A stretch of DNA of 64,000 nt from Atriophallophorus winterbourni (lineage: Eukaryota; Platyhelminthes; Trematoda; Plagiorchiida; Microphallidae). Under the pieces are notes generated by a model, which saw nothing but the letters and a program-made list of their open reading frames with translations, had not been told where the DNA came from and made no database searches. The position numbers and the translations under genes are program-made. The stretch spans positions 1 through 64,000 of the forward strand of contig JACCGJ010000221.1 in assembly GCA_013407085.1 (NCBI GenBank), read 5' to 3'. This document shows, in pieces, positions 11,233 through 21,893 of the stretch (position 1 is its first letter; the number at the start of each line of letters is the position of its first letter).

Positions 11233-11500
11233 TTTGTTACGAATTTTAGAAAATTGCTGCCAAGAAGCATCAGTTCTGGTCTTTCGGTGTTCAGTCCAAG
11301 CAAAGTTTCGTTTCCCGAGCCATTTTTTGTGCGACTGTGAAGCTTAAATCGGAAGTCACGTGCCCGTCGTTCACCAACAAATCGCGAATTATGATCTATG
11401 TTTGACTGAAGTATTTTCGTGAGCTCACTGCATTGTGTTTCGGTGTTGTGCTGATCAAGTTCTTGCCAATATACTAGCCCAAGCGATCCACGTAGACCCG

Positions 11501-13741
11501 CGTAGTCGATCTTTCTGAATTATTAATATCAGTAGAAGATTATTTTTCACCAGAGATACATCAAAACAATAATTTGTCATAGTGTAAGTATCTTCTGTGA
11601 TGTGTGGTTCCAGTATGGTAACAGGAAATGTACCTAGACGAACACGATGAACAATATTATTGTTACTAGTTGATTTTATCAAATTTACAAAACATTTTTC
11701 TTCTGGAATATATGAATGACATGACCGTCTTTCATTACTGCTAGAAACATAACACACTTTTATCTGACCATCCAGAGAACGATGACCTTTTTAGGAGATA
11801 CAAGAAACAATCGTGATAATTTTAACAGCCTTTACACCGATCGTTTATATCGTGAGATTCGAACATTTCGCAATTTTACAAACAGTGTTCAGCACCAAAA
11901 CAGAGCAATTGATGTCTATCTTCGAGTAAAACTGGTCCACTTGATTTACGGTGTTGTGAATCTGCGCAAGTTCTTTTCATTCAATTTGATTTGCGTACAA
12001 TTTGACGGAAACAACAACAACAAACGTGCCTTATCTGCTATAAAACGTCGTATGTCGTGGAACCTTGGTTGGCGATATTTTTTAATCACATCAACCAATC
12101 TTGCCCCTTACTGTAATTCATGCAGCAACATACAGTCCACCTATTTCAGAGTCGTTAACAAATATAGGTCTACCTCGAAATTCATTTTAAAACAGGCAGT
12201 CTAACCGTTCTGCATCTCTGTCGAGATATGAGTCAGCAAAACGTCGCTTGATGTTGCATATGCTATTGTGGGAATTAATCGTTCAAAAATTGGACCAGCT
12301 ATAACATAAAGCTCTCTATATAGTTCAGCTAATAACATTCGCACCCTTCAGTAACCAGTTTTCAGAAAAAGATACTACATTCATCGATGGTATCTCTCGT
12401 TTGAGCTTCACAATACTCTAAGAAATGCAGCATACGTTGTCCATCATCGAAAAAATTACCTTTCACAAATCTTTCAAACTGTCGTAGAAATTAACTGTAT
12501 TTGCTTGGATTGCCACTAAAATACTGATGTCAATCTTGATATGGATAAACTATCAACAGAATAACATCGAAATTGGACATGGTACCAAATGAGATATCAT
12601 CAAATAGGATATAACTCAGAGGTAGTCATGCTGCGTGCATTCTGTTCATAGCCACGTGAAATAATAATTTCAAATCAGAACTCCACGATGTTGTGTATTA
12701 CTCGAAAGCTTCCAGGGCGGGCTTAAATATACGTTGCAGTTAGCGGTCAGTATAAGGTACAAAAGGCAAGTCCACAAACAACCGATACGTTCTCAGCAGA
12801 AAGAGAAGGACACGTGGAAAAGTAGTATATTGTTTTTGTTGTGTGTATTGGCTATGTCCAAAAGCTATTTAGCACATGATTAATGCCAACTGAGTCAGTG
12901 AACAAAAAATCAATCAAACCTGAGTTATAACAATAAAAAGATATGATTAGATCAATATATTGTTAACAATAGCCGAAATAAAATGATGTTGAAATTAAAA
13001 AAATTGAGTTTATACCAAACCCAAGACTGTGCAAACGACTACAATGATGCTCTTTTGTCATTCTCACAGTTTGAATGAATTAAAATATTATTTGATAGCC
13101 ATCTCGTGCTTACTGATTTTAGCAACCTTCCCAGTCTTCCCTACCTCGGACAGTTCTAACCTAATTTGAGCTAATCGATTTGCATTCGCTGTCTTCAACT
13201 TTTCCAAATCCAGCTACTCACTTTTCTGTTCTTAAGCTAATTGTGGTAGCAAAATATGCGCCCTAGGATTATCAAAATTAGAGATAACTAAAAATCCACA
13301 GCGTGGATCATTATCAACCAAGGAAAAATACTGGCTAGCCAGTCTTGTTCAGGTGTTATCTTCAACGATTTTTTCGTCATCCTCCCAATATGTTCGATAG
13401 AATACTAAATGAGTAATTTAAGTAAAAATCGGTGAGAAGAAAATCGAATCCAACTTCAAACAATTTATCCACGAGATAACCACCGATACGTCTACTATAC
13501 GGTTGAGTTACTCGTCCAAAACCCTAAACTTATTGGCATGACAGTACGCCTATGTCGTACGATACAGTTGAACCAAAATAATTATACAACAAAATAGCAA
13601 ACTTTAATTATCTAGCTCAGGACAGAATTCAAAAACACGAAAGTTAAACAGTAAAAATAACAACGAGCTTTCAGAACTTCAAAAAACGCAGTGCAACGGC
13701 GGGTATCGAAGATAACACAATGATTGAAGTCAATTCCTTAA
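11501..13741. other. Degraded element remains; no clear gene
   Basis: Frames at 11757-11455 (-) and 11782-12204 (+) are not recognised as host genes. The first lies where the CR1-like endonuclease end should be. Around 13240-13050 the - strand reads LEKLKTANANRLAQIRLELSE, a coiled-coil-like segment of the type found in LINE ORF1, which may mark the 5' part of a CR1 copy. Nothing else is supportable. Confidence 0.3.
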
Positions 13742-14098
13742 GTGGAGAGAGTTCAATGTCTCAGGCACGTGTCCCTCAGTATTTATCGTGTATGCTACGA
13801 CTTGCTGCTAACTCGTCGCATATTACTGGGAGCCACTGGTGACGAGATGCGCGTTTTCTTCCTTCTCGTGTCTAGGTCAAGAACCGGTGGCGATGCTCAA
13901 AAGCTGCAATATGCAAGAACACTACACCTAACACAAGGATTCACGCTCTTAACAAGAGTTGTTAACTTGTGGAGTGCGCTTCCGGATGAGGATTTTGTAG
14001 CAACATCTGAAAACCAGATCAAGCAAAGGGTGGATAATGTTCTGCACAATACTGGACAGAATTTCTTCAACTGGGGTTCTCCTGGACAATGTTGCTGA
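13742..14098 (+). pseudogene. CR1/Jockey-like RT C-terminal remnant
   Basis: A 118-codon frame whose second half reads RTLHLTQGFTLLTRVVNLWSALPDEDFVATS, the divergent counterpart of the C-terminal 'R...FF..RVV..WN.LP..VV.A.S' block of CR1/Jockey RTs, with a following Phe/Lys-rich helix (QIKQRVDNVL). No polymerase motifs remain upstream. An isolated, old fragment. Confidence 0.55.
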
Positions 14099-15117
14099 TA
14101 TGAAGAGATGCGGCTTACTGAGACTTGAAGTTTTTTTTATCTATCAAGAAGAAAATGAAAAAGAAGTCAGTACAATCAACCGCAATTCTTTATGACGAGA
14201 GAATATATATATCTTTTATTCTATAAAATGATTTTTATCAGCAACAATAAATTTCATGATATTTTCATAACGGGTTTCTACTCGGCTATTTTTAGGGCAC
14301 ATAGTTTCTGTAAATTTATTGACCTGTTTGAAAGTATCATTTTTCAAATTTGAATTGGAGGTCAGCATTGAAGATTGTTATTTTCGAAAAGTTTGATGAT
14401 GCATTTATTATCAACGATTTGAACATTGTCACGACTGATAAATCCGAAAACATTGATAATGCAACATTTAATGCAATTCAGAATAAATAAAATTGGGGCT
14501 CCGTAGCTTGCGCGTAGTCTGATTTCGTGTATGTTCTAAACAGGCTCGGGATAACACAGAAGCTGTGTGATGTGGAATATGTCTAAATTGCATGAATGTT
14601 TGGTCTGATGAATGAAACCAGTTATATATCGATGGCTCCAGAGGACATCACGCGATATTATTCGCTCGATATGTATGATATGCCTTTCACCATTATGTAT
14701 TTAGCAGGGATATACAAAACATCAAGTCGTGGCTGTATTTATTAAAACCGTTGAAAGGCTCGAATAAATATTTCGATAATAACTGATCGCCAGCGGATGG
14801 AATAACAGTCTATCTTTAGACAGGCTTGCGTGATATTTGCATCTGTGATCACGACTTCGTACGTAGCTTCCTGGAATATACCATTTTCACAATTGTGTTA
14901 TTACGGATGATGCTACGAAGTACAAGTACTCACCTAATACTCGGCTTCAAAACAAATTTATTGACCGTCGGGAAAGTATGAAACTTAAGCAGGCTTGACG
15001 TCTAATAATTTTTTTATTTTCAAGCTTGGCCTTGCGAATGAGCAAGCTATATTATCCGCTTAATATATTAAAATAAGTTCCGGATACTAATAATCTCTAG
15101 TTTCAAAAAAACAAAAT
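14099..15117. other. AT-rich stretch, nothing recognised
   Basis: No frame above 60 codons and no repeat shared with the rest of the window was noticed. Confidence 0.4.
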
Positions 15118-16790
15118 TTGGATTCTGGGAAGCGAAACATGATCGTGCTGAATGTTTTTAAACCAACTGGGAATACGACAAAGATTCGTTTACAGCAAGA
15201 TCGCGCCTACCTGAAGTCTATTTCTCAACGCAATTTCATCCAAATTTGGCAAATATTACCACTATTACTGCATTCTGACTTGGCCATAAAAGTAAAAAGA
15301 AAGATAAATCATTAATACTGAAAATTATTTCAGCCTGAGAATAGAAACCTCACGCGGTATCACGACGCATTCATCGTTCCAAGGGTGAAGCATTCAAGGT
15401 ACAACATGCACTGGCTCACGATGATAGAATGAAAATGAGATTAGCTTATAAAAGCTGGCGAGAAGTTGCGATTAGTGAAGCGGAGGCCGTAAATTGGTTT
15501 AAAGCCGCTGTCAATCCTATCTCAGTGAATCCCTATGTAAAGGGATTACAATTATCCTTTCTCAACGCAAGGAGTATGCGAAACAAACTTGACGAGGTAA
15601 CTAAAATTATCTGTTGGCGCAAGGGATATGTTATTGCTGCCGTTCAACAACTGATATGTAATATATATTACACGCTACCGCAATAAACGCTTTTTATTTA
15701 GAGACAAAATAGCTTCAAGATCTACCTGTAGTGTTGTTGTGTAGATTCAAAATCACCATATCATTAAATTTTTGGTAAGGTTTGGAAACGATGCTGTAAA
15801 TGCTGAAAGTATCCGGTGTAATGTCTTGCCCGAGGTTACCGTACTTGATGTGTTAGACCGCCACCTGCCGATTAAGTTCCTCAGTTATGTTCTCAACCCG
15901 AATAACAGTATCACTTGTGACTTTATTAATCGTGGAATTCTACAAACACACCTTATAAACTATACGAACTTATTTTCAACAAATGAACCATTCTGAAATG
16001 AATTCCTTTCTATGATATTGAAACTGAACTTGGTGCACAATAAAGAGAGGATTTATGTTGGACAACTCTTACCGAAATTGGCTTTGGTAGTCACACCCAA
16101 ATTATGCGACGTTGCGAATCTACCTTTGGAGATACTTATTTTTTGCAATTAACACTTCACCATTTAGTTTGTTTGGAATATAGCTCATCAACCAAAAATA
16201 AAAATGAATTCTCGGGAAAACAACTGGAAAATTAGGCACAAACAATCGTATCACGTCTGTAGACTTAAAAGATAGGTCAATTCCAAAGTCAACGAATGTT
16301 GATAAATTTTGACTGAGCGTTATATGTAAATACAGATATCTTGAAAGCAACCGTAAATAAAAGACTTATATACAGGCCGAAATATTTTGATAGCACTATT
16401 TATAATCTCATGAGGTTAAATGGGGTTGTGGCGGACGTTCTATTTCCGCGCAAATGATAGATGTAGGCAACGAAGTTACCGTAACTAGTTGTGGCGGACG
16501 TTCTATTTCAGCACAAATGATAGATGTAGGCAACAAAGTTACCGTAACTAGGTTGCCTATCTAAAAGGAAGAAAGAATGAAATTTCCAACAAACCTTTGG
16601 TAGACGAATTTCAGTCTGTCGCCAAACATTTGTTTGCATATATTAGACGTACAACCAAGGATTCTCAACTGGTCTTGAGATCTATGGGAGGCTTGATTAA
16701 CCATGACGACGTACGTAAATCTTCACTTGTTGCGGCTCAGTAAAAATCGGATTACACTGGAGTGTCGTTTCCAACTTCACTTTTTCAATG
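15118..16790 (+). mobile_element. CR1-like LINE, 5' half (ORF1 end, endonuclease, linker), degraded
   Basis: In order on the + strand: a short frame at 15118-15315; the endonuclease start at about 15540-15600 (LSFLNARSMRNKLDEV, the conserved first block of CR1 endonucleases); the endonuclease end at 15772-15996; then, after an in-frame 63-bp duplication, the pre-RT linker near 16580-16780 (KPLVDEFQSVAKHLFAYIRR ... INHDDVRKSSLVAA). The RT itself is absent. Stops and frame changes are scattered throughout, so this is a fossil. Confidence 0.6.
16425..16550 (+). repeat. 63-bp tandem duplication, two units, in frame
   Basis: Units 16425-16487 and 16488-16550 differ at only three positions. 63 bp is 21 codons, and both units stay open in one + strand frame (CGGRSISAQMIDVGNEVTVT and its copy) that continues into the CR1-like linker, so the duplication kept the reading frame of the fossil element. 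Confidence 0.9.
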
Positions 16791-17187
16791 AGAATGGTGC
16801 CGAAATCACTAACATTATTATCATGCCACAAAATTGTACAGTATTCACTTGATATACATTTAGCACCTGATCACGCGTTATATTACTACAACATTATCTT
16901 TATTTCGCTTCGTATCAGGCTGTCTTGGATGGTCCATCATATTCCTTCTAAAGGATTTTGGATGTGGGTTTGCTTTTCTTCAAAAATCAATAATAACTTG
17001 AACAGCCAAAGTATCAGTACTATGGTGCATAGATTACGAGACAATACCGTGAAAAGGTCAATAATTCAACTTATTTTACGATCTTGATTCTAATATTTAC
17101 GATTTTTGTTTTACATAACTTTTATGCGGGTTTTCAATTTCCCCAGCGCATTTCAACGGCGACTGGCTTTGTTTTCCAAATTATTAC

Positions 17188-17189
17188 AG
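17188..17189 (+). promoter_or_regulatory. EIF5A: Splice acceptor in the EIF5A 5' leader
   Basis: A pyrimidine-containing tract ends in ttattacag, 19 nt before the start codon. It could be the end of a 5'-UTR intron or a trans-splice acceptor, since flatworms add a spliced leader to many mRNAs. The sequence alone does not decide which. Confidence 0.5.
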
Positions 17190-17208
17190 GTGCTGAATTA
17201 GCGTAATT

Positions 17209-17704
17209 ATGGAAGAATTTGATGATCATTTTGAATCCGCAGAATCTGGAGCTTCAGCTTGTAGACCTATTGCTGCTGGACAGCTGAAGTGTAATGATTA
17301 TGTGGTCATGAAAAACCGCCCGTGTAAAATAGTCGAAATATCAACTTCAAAAACTGGAAAGCACGGTTCCGCCAAGTGCCATCTCGTTGCTTTAGACATT
17401 TTTACTGGAAAAAAATGCGAAGAAATATGTTCGTCTGCTGCCACTTTAATGGCACCAGAAGTGAAACGTCAAGAATTCCAGCTTGCTGCTATTGATGGCG
17501 ATTCTGTGTCATATATAAACAATAAATACGACACCGAAGAAATAAGAGTATCAGACAGTGATTTGCTTCAAGATATCATCAAAAATTTCGAAGAGGGGAA
17601 TAGCATGGTCAATGTAAGCTGAAGTTATTTAATCTCATTTTCAGATTACCATTGTTTCGTGTATGGGCGAAGAGCAAGTAACGGCTGTCCGCGTCGTCAA
17701 ATAA
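17209..17704 (+). CDS. EIF5A: Translation factor eIF5A, complete, one micro-intron
   Basis: Two exons, 17209-17613 and 17645-17704, encode 154 residues, the normal length for the family. eIF5A binds the ribosome E site and relieves stalls at polyproline and other hard motifs; it works only after deoxyhypusine synthase and hydroxylase modify one lysine. That lysine is visible as Lys51 in STSKTGKHGSAK, on the loop of the N-terminal SH3-like domain (residues ~20-83). The C-terminal OB-fold follows (~84-150), ending ITIVSCMGEEQVTAVRVVK. The intron GT-AG pair keeps phase 0, and without splicing the frame would stop at once after the donor. The His that usually follows the second loop Gly (KHGHAK) is Ser here. 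The sequence is open and conserved, so a functional gene is likely, not a retrocopy. Confidence 0.95.
17614..17644 (+). other. EIF5A: 31-nt micro-intron of EIF5A
   Basis: It starts gtaagct and ends cattttcag. At 31 nt it is near the lower limit for spliceosomal introns, and introns of about 30-40 nt are known from schistosomes and other flukes. It carries an in-frame stop, so retention would remove the last 19 residues. Confidence 0.9.
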
Positions 17705-18179
17705 ACTGATATTTACTTCTGATGTGCGTTTCTATTAACCTGATTGTAAAATTTATCATGATTGGAATGCTAATCTTTGTCGTTTACATATGTCAGGGAA
17801 AGGTCCGTAGGTACTTTTGTTGGTGTCAATCAGCATTCTCAGTTATATCTCAATATAACATCTTGCTCTATTCGTACAGGTCAATTTACATAACAAGGTT
17901 TCTTGATATTGTTAACCCTGTTTTCCGGTTATTTGACGCATGGTCACTAGTGGTTCCAAGTTATTCTTCTGTACATGAGACCTTGGTCGGCCTTTTCTGT
18001 AGACTACAGTTGCAATATTCTTATTAAATGCCTTATTCGGCCAATATTGGCGAATCCATTATCCGGAGTAAGATTCGTGCAGTGTCAACAAATGTAATGC
18101 TTTCATTCGACGCATCTGTACGTTATGTTGCGCTCATTTTTTCCGTCGACGCCATATGTACAATAGTGTCATTGCCATC
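17705..18179. other. 3' flank of EIF5A; no other gene seen
   Basis: Holds the EIF5A 3' UTR. A 101-codon + strand frame (17722-18027) is Cys/Phe/Tyr-rich, resembles nothing known and is probably chance in AT-rich DNA. Confidence 0.4.
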
Positions 18180-18900
18180 CTGATTGATGAGTGGTCGACA
18201 ACGCCTTTTAGAACTGTGCACAGAGTTCAGTCTTTGTGCCAGAAACACTATTTCAAACGAAACCACAGCATAAAGTCTCTTAAAAACATCCTCGCTCTAA
18301 GCATTGGCATCAATTTAATCTTATTGTTAGGCGCACTAATATAGGAAGCGTACTCCTCACCAGATCATATCAAAGCGCATACTGCGACACTGGTCATTCA
18401 CTAGTCTGCAAAACTGAAGCACCAAAATGTCTAGTAAGCCTAAGATAGACGTCACTCGCATGTACGAACCTAATCTAGCTGCGCGATTTGCAAAAGCCTT
18501 CACAGCCGAGTTCAGCAAAACAACCCCACTTGAATCGGCTTCAAAAAACTGGGAATCGATAAAAAGCTGCATTTGCCTAGTCGCACTTTCGGTCCGAAGA
18601 AAGCTCGAACGAGCGACTGATTCGAAGCAGTCTTCTGAGACGACTGCTGTAATGGGTGGGAAACGCACAGCATTCTTGAGGTTCAACGATATGCCAGCTC
18701 AAAATAAGGTCCAACAGACAGCCAAGCGATGAGCAAAGGACTTTTGGACTCGAATTACTCACAGTATACGAAAAGCTGCGGATACTGAAAATTTTCACGG
18801 TATGTGTGACAAGCTCAAGTGAGTCATTGGTCCAAACAAACTTAAAACGCCTCCCATTAAGTCTGTATCTGGTAACCCGGTTGTCAACGAAACTCAGCAA
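18180..18900 (+). mobile_element. RTE-like LINE endonuclease fragment
   Basis: Nucleotide match to 4090-4780, including the shared run gcgcactaatatag followed by cgtactcctcaccagatcat. It covers the end of the AP-endonuclease and the start of the region toward the RT, with stops in every frame. It ends in a short TA microsatellite at 18903-18921. Confidence 0.7.
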
Positions 18901-18902
18901 AT

Positions 18903-18921
18903 AGATATATATATATATATT
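18903..18921. repeat. (AT)n microsatellite
   Basis: Short AT run between the RTE-like fragment and the SR2-like element. Confidence 0.85.
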
Positions 18922-19211
18922 GCACAATCTGATACAGATATGGTGCCGTTCAACATAAACAATGAGATGTACAAAGCGAGAAGGGGGTTACAATTCGGGT
19001 AGAAACAGTGAGAGGGGAACAGTGGTAATTTTTTGTCCATTTACACATCCTTTTTTGAATTTTTTGAACAGCAGAGAATGTCAGGGAGTAATAGAGATGA
19101 TGCACTCTTTCCATTGATGTCGGTTCATTGCCATCGTTGCCAATGTGTCGAGCCATACACTCTCCCCTTCTCTTGCACCCCATCCAGGCAAGCGCGCTCG
19201 TCCAACCCTAG

Positions 19212-20060
19212 CTAGACCAGAAGTGAGGTGGAATATATCCGTCCTTTAATTCCCAAGCTTAAATCACGTCTCTTCCAGAGGCACTTAAGTTTAGCGAATG
19301 CCAGTCTGGCCTTTGCAATTCTGGACGTGATTTCCTTCTCTATCCGACCCCCAGCAACCACCAGACTTCCTAGGTATTTGAACTGCTCAACATGATCGAG
19401 AATCAGATCATTTATAGCAAAATTTGGCAGTTCACCAGACCAGGCCTGAAGGAGCACTTTACTCTTGCTTGGCGAGAAGAACAGCCCGTACTTAGATGCC
19501 TCCATTGCCATCATATCCAAAGCTTGTTGGATAAATGTTGGGTCTTCGCCCAATAAGGCAATATCATCAGCATAGTCCAGGTCCATAATCCGCTCACCTG
19601 GAAGGAGCTCAACGCCCCCCGTGGAGAAACTACTGAGAGCACTCCGGAGGACGTCCTCGATGGCGAAATTGAACAAGAACGGGGAGATTGGACAGCCTTG
19701 TCTTACACCCGTTGTGGTGCTGAATGGCATTGACAGGCTATCGTACGCCCTTACCCTCCCTATCGAGTGTGCGTATAGGTCCTTTAGGATAGCGACGTAC
19801 TTCGATGGGATTCCATTGCGAAGTAAGCAGTTCCATATGGCGGATCTGTCAACCGAGTCAAAGGCGGCTCTGATATCCAGAAACACCACAATGGTAGGTC
19901 GCTGATACAGGTGACGATGTTCTAGCAACTGTCGCAGAACGAAGATCTGGTCTACACATCCGCGCCCTGGTCGGAAGCCAGCTTGCTCTTCGCGAGAAGT
20001 GCCCTCACGAATCGGGGTAAGTCTGCGAAGGAGGATGGCGACCAATATCTTAGCTACCAC
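19212..20060 (-). pseudogene. SR2-like reverse transcriptase, palm and thumb
   Basis: A 282-codon frame with RT blocks 3-7 in order; YADD lies at about 19568-19579. It is separated from the upstream half by a frame change at the NYRGISFIPVVAKIL-like stretch near 20055-20090. By motif wording (FRPGRGCVDQIF, RAAFDSVDR, GVRQGCPISPFLFN) it belongs to the RTE-clade group to which schistosome SR2 belongs. Confidence 0.85.
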
Positions 20061-20863
20061 TGGAATAAACGAAATTCCGCGATAGTTGCAGCATTCGTTC
20101 CGCGCTCCTTTTTATGGACTGGTATTACTAGCGATTCACCCCAGGAGGCAGGTACCCTCTCATCCACCCAAACCTTTGAGAACAGCTCGCGCAGTTCTGC
20201 TACGACTGCCTCGCCTCCTTCCTTGAAGAATACCGGGTGGAGCTCGTCGGGCCCCGGCGCCTTGTGTCGCTTTAGTAGTTGGATCTCTCTTCGTATTTCT
20301 TCGACACTGGGCGGGGCTAGCGACACGGACCACTGCAAAGTGGATTGAGGGATGTCGGTGGTGTCTGAGGGACGGTGCTGATTAAACTGCTGAGAGAAAT
20401 ATTCTCTCCATCTTTCTAAACGTCTGTGAAGGCTCGTTGTGCGCGAGCCATCATCCTCGAGGATGGTTTTACTCAGACCTTGCGGCTTAGGGCCACAGAC
20501 ACGGATCAATTGGTAAAGTCTCCTCATGTTGTTCATGGCTGACGCTCTTTCCATCTCCGAGGCGCGTTCTTTCCACCAAGACTCACGGTCACGTCTCAAA
20601 CTATCTTTGATTAGGAGTCTAAGCCACTTCCGATCGTCCTCATACTCTAAACCACTCGGTATGGCACGGCGCTGTTCGAGTAGCATGAAGGACTCAGCAG
20701 AGACCCAGCGGTGTGACGGTTGACGAGTGACTTTGCAGCATTTCGTAGCAGAGTCATAGAGTGCTTGCTTAAAGTAGTGCCAATGATGATCCAGCTCGAC
20801 CGGCCGATCTTTGGAAAGGGAAACAGATAGAGTATCCCTAAATCTGGCTTTTGTCTCATACAT
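20054..20863 (-). pseudogene. SR2-like ORF, linker and RT fingers
   Basis: A 269-codon frame: HRWVSAESFMLLEQRRAIPS (linker), SWWKERASEMERASAMNNMR, LERWREYFSQQFNQ, then RT blocks EIQLLKRHKAPGPDELHPV and VPASWGESLVIPVHKKERG. It continues into the frame ending at 19212 after a frameshift. Confidence 0.82.
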
Positions 20864-20879
20864 TCATACATAAAGCAGC

Positions 20880-21290
20880 GGAGGTATAAAATCAGGGTTT
20901 TCCTTCCCGTAGATGAAATGCCCTCCCGGGTTAACGAGCTCTATCTGCCCGAAGCAAACTGGTTTTGAGGCGCCAGTCACTCGCCCTCGCCCTTCTCCTG
21001 TTGGTAGAAGCAGTTCCGCCGGGCTCGGGGAGCCGCTCGTGCTGGCCAGAAGCTGGACTTGGTTGTCAGAGGCTATTTGAGACGCGCGCCATATGGGAGC
21101 ATTTTATAAACAGTGGGAGCTTATCCCCACTGCCACCCCCGGCTATGACAACCTCTGGCAACCTTTGCCTGTGTGGGGTCCAAAAGCTCCACCTAATAGT
21201 TGGCTGGAAATCTTACGCGATATGGCTACAAACCGAAGTCAGTGGCGCCAGTGTATTTTATTATGTGTGTCATAATTTTTTATCTGGTAT
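20880..21290 (+). mobile_element. SR2-like LINE, 3'-terminal fragment
   Basis: A + strand frame at 21093-21275 ends WLEILRDMATNRSQWRQCI..., matching in style the ORF end of the element at 19081. Upstream, 20940-21165 is repeated in inverted orientation at 22415-22640. Being on the opposite strand to the neighbouring SR2-like copy, it is a separate insertion. Confidence 0.7.
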
Positions 21291-21493
21291 TATTTTCTAT
21301 AAAAAAAACAAAAAAAATCACATGCAGTGAAACTACGAAAACAAGTTGCTTTTTGCGCATTTGCTTTTGCATTTTCCGGTTGCCTGCTTTTCCTTTTTTC
21401 ACGCGCTTGCTTATTTGCTTTTCCTGCTTCATATTGCTTGGCACTTTGTCTGACTGCCGACTTGTGCTTCATGATGATGATGATGACATCAAT

Positions 21494-21496
21494 GCA

Positions 21497-21526
<30 letters not shown>
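21494..21526. repeat. (CATA)n microsatellite
   Basis: About eight tandem cata units, just before the first visible WSB-like exon. It follows a run of gat triplets at 21473-21486. Confidence 0.9.
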
Positions 21527-21527
<1 letters not shown>

Positions 21528-21639
21528 GTAACTCAAAAAGCTGCTTCTAATCCTGTAAGAAGGACACTCGGTCAATTTACTTATTGTTTGTCGTTCTACT
21601 CCGCATTTGCAGCCATCCTATCTTTGATGCTCTTCGCAG

Positions 21640-21893
21640 ACAAGTCGCCCATTTTTTCTGTCCCGGTCGCTCGTGATGGCAGCCTGCGATTGGCCTCAGT
21701 GCATTTAAACGGTGACGTCAAACTGTGGGATTTATGGGACGAGGGTAATATGTATGCCAACTTGAAACCCCACTTAAGTAGACGTGATCGCTGTGGCTAT
21801 AAATATCAAATAGAAGCGTGCACTTTCGCTTGGCAACCCTACGGGTATCATGTTTGTGCAGCAGGCCAAAGTGGATGTGGGGCAATATTTGAA
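21640..21893 (+). CDS. WSB1: WSB-like exon A: WD repeat with WDLWDEGNM
   Basis: Acceptor cttcgcag, donor gtgagt, starts with two bases of a split codon and ends in phase 0. It encodes two WD strands including VKLWDLWDEGNMYANLKPH and the next repeat's start, and stays open throughout. Another possible acceptor (gatggcag at 21680-21682) would shorten it. It lies between the two arms of an inverted SR2-like repeat. Confidence 0.8.

Larger units (their letters stand above)
9289..11500 (-). mobile_element. CR1-like LINE with nearly full RT, frameshifted
   Basis: The RT spans 11232-9440 on the - strand in two main frames. Upstream the linker (SLKMEENPKLLYRIVN) is intact, and remains of the endonuclease end lie near 11.4-11.76 kb. 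The 3' end is marked by three tandem units of ttcaaga at 9298-9321 (on the - strand a ttgaatc-type repeat), which fits the short tandem tails on which CR1 elements end. Frameshifts near 10460 and 10300 interrupt the palm. This is the best-preserved copy of the family in the window together with the one at 58.5 kb. Confidence 0.82.
19081..20871 (-). mobile_element. SR2-like (RTE clade) LINE, RT with internal deletion
   Basis: Two - strand frames, 20863-20054 and 20060-19212, give most of an RT. Visible blocks are RHKAPGPDELHPVFFKEGG, VPASWGESLVIPVHKK, EEQAGFRPGRGCVDQIFVL, VVFLDIRAAFDSVDRSAIW (first Asp), TTTGVRQGCPISPFLFNF and MDLDYADDIALL with an intact YADD box, then HVEQFKYLGSLVVAGG. The frame stops at 19212. 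The true ORF end, WLDTLATMAMNRHQWKECI, is found out of frame at 19158-19081, so about 150 codons between are deleted. The endonuclease is also missing. Catalytic residues survive, but the element cannot move by itself. Confidence 0.85.

Noticed and set aside
17722..18027. 101-codon + strand frame right after EIF5A
   Set aside because: Cys/Tyr/Phe-rich with no recognisable motif, and not conserved with anything else here; likely 3' UTR or spacer.
20943..21165. First read as the 5' end of the SR2-like element on the - strand
   Set aside because: The + strand frame just downstream ends in the family's ORF terminus (WLEILRDMATNRSQW), so it is a 3' end on the + strand instead.
21327..21639. In-frame extension of the first WSB-like exon to an upstream Met
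   Set aside because: The upstream text is translation of low-complexity and microsatellite DNA (poly-Met, repeated HTYI) and lies before a good splice acceptor.
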